From positions 1 to 64,000 of the forward strand of contig NZ_PSZE01000036.1 of the NCBI RefSeq assembly GCF_002933465.1: DNA of 64,000 nt, given 5' to 3'. Below the pieces are notes generated by a model, which saw only the letters and a list, made by a program, of their open reading frames with translations, made no database searches and had not been told where the DNA came from. The number at the start of each line of letters is the position of its first letter. Positions within the stretch are counted from its first letter, which is position 1. The position numbers were made by a program, and so were the translations under genes. The stretch is from Nocardia nova (GTDB lineage Bacteria > Actinomycetota > Actinomycetes > Mycobacteriales > Mycobacteriaceae). Of this stretch, positions 26,309 to 35,640 are shown one piece after another.

Positions 26309-27490
26309 TCAGGCGACATTCAGGATCAGCGCATCGCCCTGGCCGCCGCCACCGCACAGCGCCGCGGCACCGGCGCCGCCACCGCGGCGGCGCAGTTCGA
26401 GCGCCAGATGCAGGACGAGGCGGGCGCCGGACATCCCGATCGGATGCCCGAGCGCGATCGCGCCACCGTTGACGTTGACGCGGTCGGGGTCGACACCCAG
26501 GGCACGAGTGGACGCGACGCCCACGGCGGCGAATGCCTCGTTGATTTCGATCAGATCCAGCTCCGTTGCCGAGATTCCCGCGACAGCACAGGCTCGCGCG
26601 ATCGCCTCGGCCGGTTGAAGCTGAAGTCCCGAATCGGGCCCGGCGACCATACCGTGGGGGCCGATCTCCGCGAGCCAGCGCAATCCCTCGGCCTCGGCCC
26701 GGTCCTTGCTCATCACCACCACCGCGCATGCCCCGTCGTTGATGGTCGAGGCGTTCCCAGCGGTGACCGACCCGTCCGAACGGAATGCCGGGCGCAGTCG
26801 CGACAGCGATTCGGCGGTGGTATCCGGGCGAATACCCTCATCGCGACGTATCCACTGGGTATTTCCCTTGCGGTCGGTGATCTCGACCGGCACCACCTCG
26901 TCGTCGAAAATGCCGCTGTCCCAAGCTTTTGCGGCGAGTTGATGCGAGCGGGCGGCGAAGCTGTCCTGGTCGGCGCGGGAAACCGGGTCGAGGTCGTTGC
27001 CGGCTTCGGTGAGCAGACCCATCGGCTGATCGGTGAACGCGTCGCGAAGTCCGTCGTATGCCATGTGATCGAGCAGGGTCACGTCGCCGTATTTGAATCC
27101 GTTGCGCGAGTTCGGCAGCAGATGCGGCGCCTGGCTCATCGATTCCATGCCGCCGGCGACGATCACGTCATACGTTCCGGAACGGATGAACTGATCGGCC
27201 AGGATGATCGAGTCGATGCCGGACAAGCAGACTTTGTTGATATTCAACGCCGGCACGCTCATCGCAATACCTGCCCTGGCGGCGGCCTGGCGGGCCGGCA
27301 TCTGCCCGGCGCCGGCGGTCAATACCTGCCCCATGATCACGTACTGCACCCGGGTCGCCGCGATCCCGGCCTTGCCGAGCGCCGCCTCGATGGCGACCCC
27401 GCCCAGCTCGGCGGCGGTGAATCCGGCCAGGCCGCCACGCAGCCGCCCGATCGGCGTGCGCGCACCAGCAACGATGACAGAGGTCGACAT
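26309..27490 (-). CDS. Acetyl-CoA acetyltransferase (thiolase)
   Basis: A 393-residue thiolase. The nucleophile is C88 in NKVCLSG, the His is in GHPIGMSG and the second Cys is in ALCGGGGQGDA, with NEAFA also present, so it should be active. It catalyses reversible condensation or thiolysis of acyl-CoA in the cytoplasm. ATG at 27490 has GAGGA just upstream; an ATG four codons earlier overlaps that site. It lies 24 bases after the acyl-CoA dehydrogenase gene and probably shares its promoter. The next two genes of this operon (hydratase and ligase) are broken. Confidence 0.94.
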   Translation of the reverse strand: MSTSVIVAGARTPIGRLRGGLAGFTAAELGGVAIEAALGKAGIAATRVQYVIMGQVLTAGAGQMPARQAAARAGIAMSVPALNINKVCLSGIDSIILADQFIRSGTYDVIVAGGMESMSQAPHLLPNSRNGFKYGDVTLLDHMAYDGLRDAFTDQPMGLLTEAGNDLDPVSRADQDSFAARSHQLAAKAWDSGIFDDEVVPVEITDRKGNTQWIRRDEGIRPDTTAESLSRLRPAFRSDGSVTAGNASTINDGACAVVVMSKDRAEAEGLRWLAEIGPHGMVAGPDSGLQLQPAEAIARACAVAGISATELDLIEINEAFAAVGVASTRALGVDPDRVNVNGGAIALGHPIGMSGARLVLHLALELRRRGGGAGAAALCGGGGQGDALILNVA

Positions 27491-27514
27491 AGGAGTCCTC
27501 ATTCGGTGAGACGG

Positions 27515-28672
27515 TCAGTTCGCAAGCGAGCGGCCGATGACCAATCGCTGAATCTGGTTGGTGCCCTCGAAGATCTGGGTGATCTTCGCTTCGCGCATAT
27601 ACCGCTCGACACGGAAGTCGCGGGTATAGCCGTAGCCACCGAAGACCTGCACGGCATCGGTGGTGACCTTCATCGCGGCGTCGGTGGCCACCAGCTTGGC
27701 GACCGAGGCCTGCCGCGAGTAGGGCAGGCCGGCATCGCGGCGGCGGGCGGCATCGATGTAGGTGGCCCGTGCCGAGTCGACCGCGGCGGCCATATCGGCG
27801 AGCAGGAAACCCAGCCCCTGATGATCGATGATCCGCTTGCCGAACGCCGTGCGCTCCTTGGCGTAGCGCACGGCTTCGTCGAGCGCCGCCTGGGCCAACC
27901 CGGTCGCCACCGCAGCGATCCCGAGACGGCCGGAATCCAATGCGCTCAAGGCGATCTGCAAACCCTGCCCCTCCTCGCCGATCCGCCGATCGGCGGGCAG
28001 GAAGGCATTGTCGTAGTGCGCGGTAGTCGTCGGCACCGCGTGCAGGCCCATCTTCTGCTCGGGCTTGCCGAAGCTCAACCCCTCGAGATCCTTCGGGACC
28101 AGGAAGCAAGAGATGCCGCGCGATCCCTCGCCGGTGCGGGCGAACACGTTGTAGAAATCGGCGATTCCGCCGTGGGTGATCCACGCCTTGGTGCCGTGGA
28201 TTCGATAACCACCCTCGGCCGGTGCCGCCTTGCACGCCACCGCCGCCGCATCCGAACCCGCCTGCGGCTCGGACAGGCTGTAGGCGCCGATCGTGGTGCC
28301 GCCCAACATCTCCGGCAGCCACCGCTGCTGCTGTTGCTCGGTGCCGAACGCCAGCAGCGGATGACAGGCCAGGCTGTGCACGCTCACCGCGACCGCCACC
28401 GCCGCCCACCGCGCGGCGATCTCCTCGAGCACTTGCAGATACACCTCGTACGGCTGACCGCCACCACCCCACTCCTGCGGATACGGCAGGCTCAGCAGTC
28501 CCGCCGCACCGAGCGTGGCGAAGACACCGCTGGGGTAGGTCTCGGTCCGCTCGTGCTCGTCGACGATCGGCGCGAGGACCTTGTCGGCGATATCGCGCGC
28601 GAGCTCGATCAGATCGCGGGCCTCCTCGGTGGGCAACAGACGATCGACCACAGACTTCTCCGTTCGGGCCAC
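27515..28672 (-). CDS. Acyl-CoA dehydrogenase
   Basis: A 385-residue FAD-dependent acyl-CoA dehydrogenase, introducing the alpha-beta double bond of acyl-CoA. Standard motifs are present: YSLSEPQAGSDAAA, the middle beta domain and FEGTNQIQRLVIGRSLAN, where the Glu is the expected catalytic base. It is first in a leftward operon with a thiolase. The ATG at 28672 lies next to a region with a perfect GGTACTGTC dyad shared with a divergent TetR gene, which probably represses it. Substrate chain length cannot be read from the sequence. Confidence 0.94.
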   Translation of the reverse strand: MARTEKSVVDRLLPTEEARDLIELARDIADKVLAPIVDEHERTETYPSGVFATLGAAGLLSLPYPQEWGGGGQPYEVYLQVLEEIAARWAAVAVAVSVHSLACHPLLAFGTEQQQQRWLPEMLGGTTIGAYSLSEPQAGSDAAAVACKAAPAEGGYRIHGTKAWITHGGIADFYNVFARTGEGSRGISCFLVPKDLEGLSFGKPEQKMGLHAVPTTTAHYDNAFLPADRRIGEEGQGLQIALSALDSGRLGIAAVATGLAQAALDEAVRYAKERTAFGKRIIDHQGLGFLLADMAAAVDSARATYIDAARRRDAGLPYSRQASVAKLVATDAAMKVTTDAVQVFGGYGYTRDFRVERYMREAKITQIFEGTNQIQRLVIGRSLAN

Positions 28673-28698
28673 GAATCATAGTACTCAGTTACCAATTA

Positions 28699-28724
28699 CG
28701 GTACTGTCAGCCACGACAGTACCG
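28699..28724. promoter_or_regulatory. Operator dyad CGGTACTGTC-N6-GACAGTACCG
   Basis: A perfect 10-bp inverted repeat with a 6-base spacer between the divergent acyl-CoA dehydrogenase and TetR genes. Further GTACT cores flank it (TAGTACT near 28679 and AGTACTA near 28738). It is the obvious binding site for the adjacent TetR protein. Confidence 0.75.
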
Positions 28725-28751
28725 CAAGCGTCACGCCAGTACTATTCGGGT

Positions 28752-29336
28752 ATGGATCAGCTCATACCTGGCGGTTTCGCGACACGCAGGCGGACCGAAC
28801 TGTTCGACGCCATGGTCGCGCTCTTCCTGGCCGAGGGTTTCGCACATCTCACCCTCGACGAGATCGCATCCCGGCTGCGATGCTCGAAATCGACGCTGTA
28901 CACCCTCGCCGGCAGCAAAGAGCAGCTGGTGCGGGCCGCGACCGTGCACTTCTTCCGCCGCGCCACCGACGATGTCGAGCGCGAAGTCGCCGGGAGCACG
29001 GGAGCGCGCGAACGCATCATCGCCTACCTGTCCGCAGTGGGAACCACTCTCAGCGCCGCGTCGGATCAGTTCATGATCGACCTGGACGCCTTCGCACCGG
29101 CTCGCGAGGTGTACGAGCAGAACACCCGCATCGCGGCGCAGCGCGTGCGCGAACTCGTCGACGCCGGGGTCGCCGACGGCGAATTCCGACAAGTACATGC
29201 CGCGTTCGCAGCGGATCTCGCCGCCACCATGATGGTCCGGATCCAACAGGGCGGCGTACGCACCGAGACCGGCCTCGACGACGCCGACGCCTACAGCGAA
29301 CTCGCCACCATCCTCACCACCGGCCTGCGGACGTAG
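28752..29336 (+). CDS. TetR-family regulator of the acyl-CoA dehydrogenase-thiolase operon
   Basis: A 194-residue TetR-type repressor. The HTH occupies about 25-50 (LTLDEIASRLRCSKSTLYTLAGSKEQL). The ligand-binding half is helical and family-specific. The ATG at 28752 is only 28 bases from the strong dyad, and no good ribosome site is seen, so the mRNA may be leaderless or very short-leadered. It is divergent from the dehydrogenase-thiolase operon, which it probably controls with itself. The ligand is likely an acyl-CoA, by analogy with similar divergent pairs. Confidence 0.9.
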   Translation: MDQLIPGGFATRRRTELFDAMVALFLAEGFAHLTLDEIASRLRCSKSTLYTLAGSKEQLVRAATVHFFRRATDDVEREVAGSTGARERIIAYLSAVGTTLSAASDQFMIDLDAFAPAREVYEQNTRIAAQRVRELVDAGVADGEFRQVHAAFAADLAATMMVRIQQGGVRTETGLDDADAYSELATILTTGLRT

Positions 29337-29744
29337 GCAACACAATAGGCAACACAAGGTTGTGAGAGTGCGCGACTTCCGCGCGGACGCGGGCCGGGGG
29401 CCGCCGAGTGCGAGGTCGGCGATATCCTCTGCGGTCCGATCGCATGCCAGTAAACCAATCGCGGCAATCGAACTCGGCCACCCGGGTGTGCCCACGCGCT
29501 ATGCGCCGCGACTCCGCACATGCGCGGGTTCCGGATATCTACGTCGGCAGAAGGCACGGGTCCTCCGTACCTGTGAGGCGCACTACATCCGACCGCATAT
29601 CCGGCCGGCTCGCGATCCCCATCACAGGTACTACCCGACTGCGAAACCCGGCAGTATCTTGTTATCCAATACCAACTGTTAGTCACTAACAGTTGTGTGT
29701 CGAGCAAGTTAGCTGGATGAGACGACAGCGGATTGGAGCGTGTG
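29337..29744. other. Intergenic region with MMPL operator
   Basis: A 400-base gap with no recognisable gene. Its only notable element is the perfect 23-bp dyad at 29673-29695. Confidence 0.6.
29673..29695. promoter_or_regulatory. Operator dyad CAACTGTTAGT-C-ACTAACAGTTG
   Basis: A perfect 11-bp inverted repeat around one central base, about 50 bases before the MMPL start. It probably binds the TetR protein encoded just after the transporter. Confidence 0.8.
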
Positions 29745-31982
29745 ATGGCGGCATTGTTGTACCGGCTGGGCCGGTTCTCGTTTCGGCACAAATGGTGGGT
29801 GATCGCCACGTGGCTGATCGCCGCGGTGACAGTGGCCGGGCTGGTGGGAGCGCTCAATCCCAAGTTCGCGAAGGATTTCGATCTGCCGGGAACGGACTCC
29901 GGGACGGCGACGAAGCAGGTGGAGCAGTACTTCCCGCAGGTCATGGAGCAGCAGAAGCATGCCTCGACCAGCATCCTGGTCGCCGCCGACGACGGCATCG
30001 CCAATCACACGGCCCAGATCGACGCACTGGTGGCGGATCTGAAGACGCTGCCGGAGGTGGTGGATCCGCAGACCGTGGTCGATCCCGTGCTCGCCGCCCA
30101 GGCGAATCCGGCGATCGCGGCGTCGGTGGTCGGCGACAACGGCAAGGTCGGGTTGATCCAGGTGCGTCAGAACATCGAGATAATGGATCTGAAGCCGGAC
30201 CAGAAGCACCAGTTGCAGGACATTCTGGCCAAGCACGATGGGCACGGCCTCGAGGTGGCGGCGACGGGGTCGCTGATGCAGGTCATGGAGACCGGCGGTA
30301 AGGCCGAAATGATCGGCTTCGCAGTGGCTTTCGTGGTGATGATCGTCGCCTTCGGCGCCCTGGTCGCCGCCTTCATCCCGCTCGTGACCGGTCTGGTCGG
30401 GGTGCTCATCACGATCCTGCTCGTCACCCTGAGCGCGAAGTTCATGAGTGTCAACGACACCGCGACCGGCATCGTGACCATGCTCGGTATCGCCGTCTCG
30501 ATCGACTACGCCCTGTTCATCGTCTCCCGCTATCGCAGTGAGGTGAAACGCGGCGGCGGGCGCGCGGATGCGGCCGGGCGTGCGGTTGGGACCGCCGGGT
30601 CGGCGGTCGTGTTCGCGGGCTTGACGGTGATCATCGCCGTGGTGGCGTTGACGGTGATCGGTATCCCGCTGATCACACAGATGGGCGCCGGGGCGGCCCT
30701 GGCGGTGGCGATCGCGGTGCTCGCCGCACTGACGTTGATCCCGGCGCTGCTCGGCGCGGTGGGCCGCTTCGCCTTCACCCCCCGCATCCCGTGGATCAAG
30801 CACGCCGAATCGTCGGAGACCGTCGACACCAACGGAGTGCGATTCGGACGGGCGGTGGTGCGCCGGCCCCTGCCGTTCATCGTGGCGGGCCTGGCCGTCC
30901 TCGTACTGGCGGCGTTGCCGATGAGCAAACTCGAACTCGGCCTGTCGATGTCCAGCCCGGACGAAGCACGGGCAATGACATTGCTGCAGCGCGGTTTCGG
31001 AAAGGGCGTCAACGGCCCGCTGCTGGTCACGGTGCACAACGAGGGCGGCGATGTGAGCCGCGCGGCGAACGACACCGTCGCCCATATCAAGACGCTCCCC
31101 GACGTCGCCAATGCGAGCACTCTGACCTGGACCGGGAACGGCACCCCGCAACCGAATACCGGTGCGAACACCGCGCTGATCATGGTTACGCCGAGCAGCG
31201 GCCCGGCCGAACAGGCCACCCACGATCTGATGGAACGGATTCGCGACTACGCGCCCACCGTGGCGCACGACGGTGTGGAACTGCACGTGGGCGGGCAGAC
31301 CGCGATCATGGCGGATCTGTCGGCCAAACTCGACAAGGCGCTGATTCCCTATCTGGTCGTGGTCGTCGGGTTGGCGTTCCTGATCATGATCGCGGTGTTC
31401 CGGTCCATCTGGGTTCCGCTGGCCGGCACCGTCGGATTCATATTCTCGGTGCTGGCGACCTTCGGTATCACCGTCGCGATCTTCCAGGAGGGTGCGCTCG
31501 GCCTCATCGACAACACCCAGCCGATCCTGTCGTTCCTGCCGATCTTCCTCATCGGCGTGGTGTTCGGCCTCGCCATGGACTACCAGGTGTTCCTGGTGAC
31601 GCGGATGCGGGAGGAATATATCCACGGCATGAGCGCCAAAGACGCCATCATCGCCGGCTACCGGCACGGCGCCCGGGTGGTGAGTTCGGCCGCGGTCATC
31701 ATGATCAGCGTGTTCGCGGCCTTCATGCTGGCACCGGACACCACCTCGAAGATGCTCGGCTTCGCGCTGGCCATCGCGGTGTTCTTCGACGCCTTCATCA
31801 TCCGCATGATCGTCGTGCCGGCGGTGATCACACTGCTCGGCGACCGCGCCTGGGGACTGCCGAGGTGGCTCGATAGGCTCGTTCCCAACTTCGACATCGA
31901 AGGTGGCGCGGTCCGCAACCTCGGCATCGCGCCCGCGGAAGAGACCACTCCCCCCGCCGACGTCGTCGGTGCGAGGAGCTGA
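29745..31982 (+). CDS. MMPL-family RND transporter
   Basis: A 745-residue inner-membrane transporter with two MMPL domains. Each half has a large extracytoplasmic loop and a bundle of membrane helices. The proton-relay Asp-Tyr pairs are visible in SIDYALFIVSRYRSE (first half) and LAMDYQVFLVTRMREEY (second half). Size and layout match small actinobacterial MMPL exporters for lipids or drugs. The ATG at 29745 has GGAG in front; a TTG four codons earlier is possible. A TetR gene follows after 25 bases, and a perfect dyad lies upstream, so an autoregulated efflux pair is likely. Substrate unknown. Confidence 0.93.
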   Translation: MAALLYRLGRFSFRHKWWVIATWLIAAVTVAGLVGALNPKFAKDFDLPGTDSGTATKQVEQYFPQVMEQQKHASTSILVAADDGIANHTAQIDALVADLKTLPEVVDPQTVVDPVLAAQANPAIAASVVGDNGKVGLIQVRQNIEIMDLKPDQKHQLQDILAKHDGHGLEVAATGSLMQVMETGGKAEMIGFAVAFVVMIVAFGALVAAFIPLVTGLVGVLITILLVTLSAKFMSVNDTATGIVTMLGIAVSIDYALFIVSRYRSEVKRGGGRADAAGRAVGTAGSAVVFAGLTVIIAVVALTVIGIPLITQMGAGAALAVAIAVLAALTLIPALLGAVGRFAFTPRIPWIKHAESSETVDTNGVRFGRAVVRRPLPFIVAGLAVLVLAALPMSKLELGLSMSSPDEARAMTLLQRGFGKGVNGPLLVTVHNEGGDVSRAANDTVAHIKTLPDVANASTLTWTGNGTPQPNTGANTALIMVTPSSGPAEQATHDLMERIRDYAPTVAHDGVELHVGGQTAIMADLSAKLDKALIPYLVVVVGLAFLIMIAVFRSIWVPLAGTVGFIFSVLATFGITVAIFQEGALGLIDNTQPILSFLPIFLIGVVFGLAMDYQVFLVTRMREEYIHGMSAKDAIIAGYRHGARVVSSAAVIMISVFAAFMLAPDTTSKMLGFALAIAVFFDAFIIRMIVVPAVITLLGDRAWGLPRWLDRLVPNFDIEGGAVRNLGIAPAEETTPPADVVGARS

Positions 31983-32007
31983 CGGTAGTTCTCATGAAGG
32001 AGCTGTT

Positions 32008-32625
32008 ATGACGTCGACTACCGCCCCGGGCGAGAGCCCGGGGCGGCGGGTCGGTCTACGCGAGAAGCACAAGATCCGAACCCGCACCGCTATCCGCGAG
32101 GCAGCGATGCGGCTGTTCGCCGAACAGGGATATACACCCACCACGGTCGAACAGATCGCGAAGGAGGCCGATGTCTCCCACACCACCTTCTTCCGCTACT
32201 TCACCTCGAAAGAACAAGTCGTCATCAGCGACGACCTGGCCGACGAACGCGAAGCCGCGACCGCCGCCCTGCCGCCCGGGCTCAACCACTTCGATCTGTT
32301 GCGGGCACTGCTGCGCGAACTGTTCCGAATCAGCGCCGCCGATCCCTGGGCTGCCAACCCCGAACGAATGCGGCTGATCCAATCCGAACCCGCGCTCCTG
32401 ACCGCCTTCCAGATCGAATCCGACCGCGCCCTCTTCGACATCCTCGCCTTCTTCGCCGACTACCTCGGAGTCGAACCGGACAATCCGCGACTGCGGGTAT
32501 TCGCCGCCGCCGCCCGCGGCGTGATAATGCACCTCGCCAACGACATCACCGACCCGAAAGACCCACAGATCCTGGCCACGTTGCTCGATGCCGTCGACCT
32601 GCTCGAGCAGGGACTACCGCTGTAA
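32008..32625 (+). CDS. TetR-family regulator of the MMPL transporter
   Basis: A 205-residue TetR protein. The N-terminal HTH is clear (TPTTVEQIAKEADVSHTTFFRYFTSKEQV), with a DUF-like C-terminal domain typical of AcrR-type efflux repressors. ATG at 32008 has AAGGAG six bases upstream. Cotranscribed with the MMPL gene (25-base gap). The dyad at 29673-29695 is the likely operator. Confidence 0.92.
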   Translation: MTSTTAPGESPGRRVGLREKHKIRTRTAIREAAMRLFAEQGYTPTTVEQIAKEADVSHTTFFRYFTSKEQVVISDDLADEREAATAALPPGLNHFDLLRALLRELFRISAADPWAANPERMRLIQSEPALLTAFQIESDRALFDILAFFADYLGVEPDNPRLRVFAAAARGVIMHLANDITDPKDPQILATLLDAVDLLEQGLPL

Positions 32626-32762
32626 CCCGGCGACTGGACCGCTCCGGCCGGCTACCGCGTCGGTGCGGAATGCGCCACTATCGCCTGCGGCACTGGGCAC
32701 CAGACCTGTCGCCCGGCGCCCGGATCCGCGGGCAATAGCGGCAAACAACGCGGTGGCCCCAA

Positions 32763-32799
32763 ACGCCGAGGGTGTGTGGCTACGCCGAGGGTGTGTGGC
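32763..32799. repeat. Short tandem repeat (18-19 bp, two copies)
   Basis: ACGCCGAGGGTGTGTGGC occurs at 32763-32780 and 32782-32799, separated by one T. It covers the end of the transposase-like remnant. Confidence 0.8.
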
Positions 32800-32960
32800 C
32801 GTCGGCGATGTCGGCTCGACGCATCCATTTCGACAACGTCATCGGACGAATCCCGAAATCGGCCGCGATCTGATCCAGAGTGACTCCGTCATCGCCACGG
32901 CAAGCCATCTCGGCCGTCGGCTCGCCACGCAGCAGTCCCTTGTTCGAAAGGTCAATAGCT
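32780..32960 (-). pseudogene. Remnant of a transposase OrfA-like HTH protein
   Basis: The minus strand reads GVTLDQIAADFGIRPMTLSKWMRRADIADG and stops at 32780-32782. This is the HTH of IS3-type OrfA transposases. No OrfB and no terminal repeats remain. Confidence 0.6.
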
Positions 32961-33059
32961 CAGTCGCTCAACTGTTTCGAAGGACAAAGTCGCTCATCGA
33001 GCCGAGTGTTCGTTGCTATGCTGAACCGGCAGTCTTCGGATAGCTGGACAGGAGCCCAG

Positions 33060-34427
33060 GTGCCGCGAAAAGCTACACGACGGCATCGCCCGATTCAGGA
33101 TCGCGCCAAGCAGACCAAGGCGCATATCGCCCGCACCGCCGCTTTGTTGTTCGGTGAGCGCGGCATCGAAGCCACGTCGATGAACCGGATCGCCACCCAG
33201 GCCGGGGTCGGCATCGGTACCGTCTACCGTTACTTTCCCGACCGCGCAGCGCTGGTCGATGAATTGCTGGAATCCCTGCTGCAGAACGTCGAAGAAATTG
33301 TTACCCAGCGCATTTTCGGAGTGGCACAGCTATCTCCCGAAGAGCTTTTCACGGCCATTCTCGGTGCCGCCTCGGACGAGCTGATGAACAACGTCGAGCT
33401 GATTCGGGCATTGACGGCGTCCGTTCAGTTCCACGACAGTGGACTGTCGGAATTCGAGCGGCGTCTGCGCTTGCTCTTCAAGGTGGCCGTCATCCAAATA
33501 CTCGGCCCCGGAGACGACCATACCTACGACATCATGTGTATCGTCCTCATCAATACCGGTTTCGCGGCGGTGCTCCGGTCGGCCACACTCGAGATCGCCG
33601 ATCGGAAGCGCGCGGAGATTCTCACCATCACCGCCCGGGCGATGGCGGAATGGATCGAGGCCGAACGCAGCGCCCAGGTGGACGGATCATCGCTCGATGT
33701 GCGCGCACAGCCGAGTTCGCCGAACGGTCGCGAGTGGACCGCACCACGCGTACCCTCTGTCGACCAGATTACGGAACAGAAACGGTCCGTGCCGAATGCT
33801 GCCGTGGACGGGCGACGGGTTCCACGACAGGAACGGGCGATGCTCACCAGAGAGCACATCCTCGATACCGCCGCGCAATTGTTCACCGAACGTGGAATAG
33901 CAAACACCTCGACCAACCGCATCGCCGCGGAAGCCGGAGTCAGCATCGGAACCCTCTACCGGTATTTCGCCGATCGCACGGTGATCGTCCAGGAGTTGAT
34001 CCAGCGTTTAATGGCCAGTGGCGAGAAACACTTCCGGCAGAGTGTGCTCGACCGCGACGGCGAGACGATTCTGGAAGTGGCTACCATCGCACTCGAGGTT
34101 ATGACCGACGAGATCATGAGCAACGCGGGGTTGGTACGCGCCCTCGTCGCCGGAGCGCAGTACTACAGCAGTGGGATATCCGAATTCGAGCCGCGCCTGC
34201 TCGAAGTGAGCACGAATCTGGTGTCCCACGCCTTCGGCGACGGCGACGAACTTCTTCACGACGCCATGGCAACCGCCATGGTCAACACCACCTTCGCCGC
34301 CGTCCTTCGCGCCGCAACGCTCGATTCGGACAGCGGTGACCACAGGGAAGTCGCGCAGATGACCGCCCGGCTCATCGCAGCGGCCGCCCAGGCGGAACTC
34401 GCCGCACGGCATCCTCCCGCGAGATGA
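33060..34427 (+). CDS. Tandem double TetR-family repressor in one polypeptide
   Basis: A 455-residue protein made of two complete TetR repressors. Repeat 1 (about 15-195) has the HTH ATSMNRIATQAGVGIGTVYRYF; repeat 2 (about 255-450) has NTSTNRIAAEAGVSIGTLYRYF. The ligand-binding halves are also alike (ELIRALTASVQFHDSGLSEFE versus GLVRALVAGAQYYSSGISEFE; GFAAVLRSATL versus TFAAVLRAATL). A charged, Pro/Ser-rich linker of about 60 residues joins them. Normal TetR proteins are half this length and dimerise. Here one chain could supply both halves of a dimer or bind two operators. The GTG at 33060 has AGGAG upstream. No stop separates the halves, so fusion is real unless an assembly error merged two genes. 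Confidence 0.9.
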   Translation: MPRKATRRHRPIQDRAKQTKAHIARTAALLFGERGIEATSMNRIATQAGVGIGTVYRYFPDRAALVDELLESLLQNVEEIVTQRIFGVAQLSPEELFTAILGAASDELMNNVELIRALTASVQFHDSGLSEFERRLRLLFKVAVIQILGPGDDHTYDIMCIVLINTGFAAVLRSATLEIADRKRAEILTITARAMAEWIEAERSAQVDGSSLDVRAQPSSPNGREWTAPRVPSVDQITEQKRSVPNAAVDGRRVPRQERAMLTREHILDTAAQLFTERGIANTSTNRIAAEAGVSIGTLYRYFADRTVIVQELIQRLMASGEKHFRQSVLDRDGETILEVATIALEVMTDEIMSNAGLVRALVAGAQYYSSGISEFEPRLLEVSTNLVSHAFGDGDELLHDAMATAMVNTTFAAVLRAATLDSDSGDHREVAQMTARLIAAAAQAELAARHPPAR

Positions 34428-34452
34428 AGCCAACAACGGATCTTTTGCCTCT

Positions 34453-34494
34453 CGGGGATGCCCAACAGCGAGTCGGGCTTTCCGTTCATCCCCG
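34453..34494. terminator. Possible terminator between convergent TetR and LacI genes
   Basis: An 8-bp inverted repeat (CGGGGATG at 34453-34460, complement at 34487-34494) with a long loop lies between the convergent stops; the right arm reaches into the last codons of the LacI gene. Weak. Confidence 0.35.
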
Positions 34495-35556
34495 GAAACG
34501 ACGCGACATACGGATTTCGCGAGAGGACACGGGTGGTGCCGTGGAGTCGCGCACTACCAGCAGCGGTGGAACGGTACTCCTGTTCTCATGCGGCTGCCCG
34601 GTCAGGATGTCGAGGGCTGTCTGCACGCCACACCGGCCGAGTTCCGCGAAATCCTGCCTGACGGTGCTCAGGGCAGGCAGAAAGTATCCGGATTCCGGAA
34701 GGTCATCGAAGCCGATGACACTGAGATCGCCCGGGACGGAAATCCCGCGCTCCTGCACAGCTTTCAGCAAGCCCAGCGCCATCTGGTCGTTCGCCACGAA
34801 TACCGCGGTCGGCCGGGCTCGCCCCTCCGCGCTCAGGAGGGCGGCGAACTCGACGCCGGCTCGGTAACCCGCGGCGGCGGTCCAGTCGCCCGGTAGCGGC
34901 TCGGGTACGTCAATTCCCCTGTGGCGCAGTTCTTCTTCCCAACCGAACAGGCGCTGACGGGCGTCGAGGGAGTCGGGTGGCCCGGCTACGTGGTGGACCG
35001 TGGCATGGCCGAGATCGAGCAGGTACCGCGTCGCCATTCTGGCACCGGCTTCCTGATCGACCCAGACCGTCGGCCGCGCCGGGGCGGGTGCAGCCCGAAC
35101 GCTGACTACCGGCACCGCGGTACGAAGCTCCTGGACAGCGTCGAGAGCGCCCGCGTATGTGCCCAGAACGATGACAGCGTCCACGGACTGCCCCACGAGT
35201 CGTTCCACCGCCTCCTGCATCGCCGGCGCGCTGATCTCGTCGAGAACAGTGATGGTCAGCGAGTAACCCGCGGCCCGTGCTGCCCGCTCCAGCCCCAGCA
35301 TGGTCTGAGCCGGTCCGTACTCACCGATATTGAAGGTGACCAAGCCGATACTTCGAGTGACCCCCGTTGCCAGAGCCCGCGCGGCGGTATTCGGACGGTA
35401 GCCCAGAGTGGCGATCGCCTCCTGTACCCGCCGGCGTGTCCGATCGGCGACGTAGGGATGGCCGTTGACTACGCGGGAGACCGTCTGCTGCGATACACCT
35501 GCAAGTGACGCGACGTCCGACAGTGCCGACCGGCGCTGCCTTTTTCCGGCCTCCAC
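34486..35556 (-). CDS. LacI-family regulator of arabinose/arabinan genes
   Basis: A 356-residue LacI/GalR repressor. The N-terminal HTH and hinge (SDVASLAGVSQQTVSRVVNGHPYV...ATLGYRPNTAARALATG) are followed by a periplasmic-binding-like sugar-sensing domain to the end. ATG at 35556. It lies 84 bases downstream of the GH51 gene on the same strand, so it may be cotranscribed. Perfect LacI-type palindromes sit between GH51 and araB (37911-37948). L-arabinose or an arabino-oligosaccharide is the likely inducer. Confidence 0.9.
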   Translation of the reverse strand: MEAGKRQRRSALSDVASLAGVSQQTVSRVVNGHPYVADRTRRRVQEAIATLGYRPNTAARALATGVTRSIGLVTFNIGEYGPAQTMLGLERAARAAGYSLTITVLDEISAPAMQEAVERLVGQSVDAVIVLGTYAGALDAVQELRTAVPVVSVRAAPAPARPTVWVDQEAGARMATRYLLDLGHATVHHVAGPPDSLDARQRLFGWEEELRHRGIDVPEPLPGDWTAAAGYRAGVEFAALLSAEGRARPTAVFVANDQMALGLLKAVQERGISVPGDLSVIGFDDLPESGYFLPALSTVRQDFAELGRCGVQTALDILTGQPHENRSTVPPLLVVRDSTAPPVSSREIRMSRRFRG

Positions 35557-35640
35557 CTCATTCCTTCCACGCGGACGTCCCCGGCGCCGCTCCGGTGTCG
35601 CCCTACCGCAGCCACACCATACCGCCGCCCATCCGGGCGG

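Noticed and set aside
25991..28681. Plus-strand frame of 896 codons opposite the thiolase and acyl-CoA dehydrogenase
   Set aside because: Antisense shadow; no domain is recognisable and two conserved enzymes lie on the other strand.
29709..31667. Minus-strand frame of 652 codons opposite the MMPL gene
   Set aside because: His/Arg/Gln-rich shadow without membrane helices or motifs; the plus strand encodes a clear MMPL transporter.
28752..32625. Idea that one TetR protein regulates both the dehydrogenase operon and the MMPL operon
   Set aside because: The two dyads differ completely (GGTACTGTC versus CAACTGTTAGT), and each operon has its own adjacent TetR gene.
32008..34427. Idea that the double TetR and the neighbouring TetR arose from one local triplication
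   Set aside because: The two halves of the double TetR resemble each other clearly, but the TetR at 32008 has a different HTH and ligand domain.
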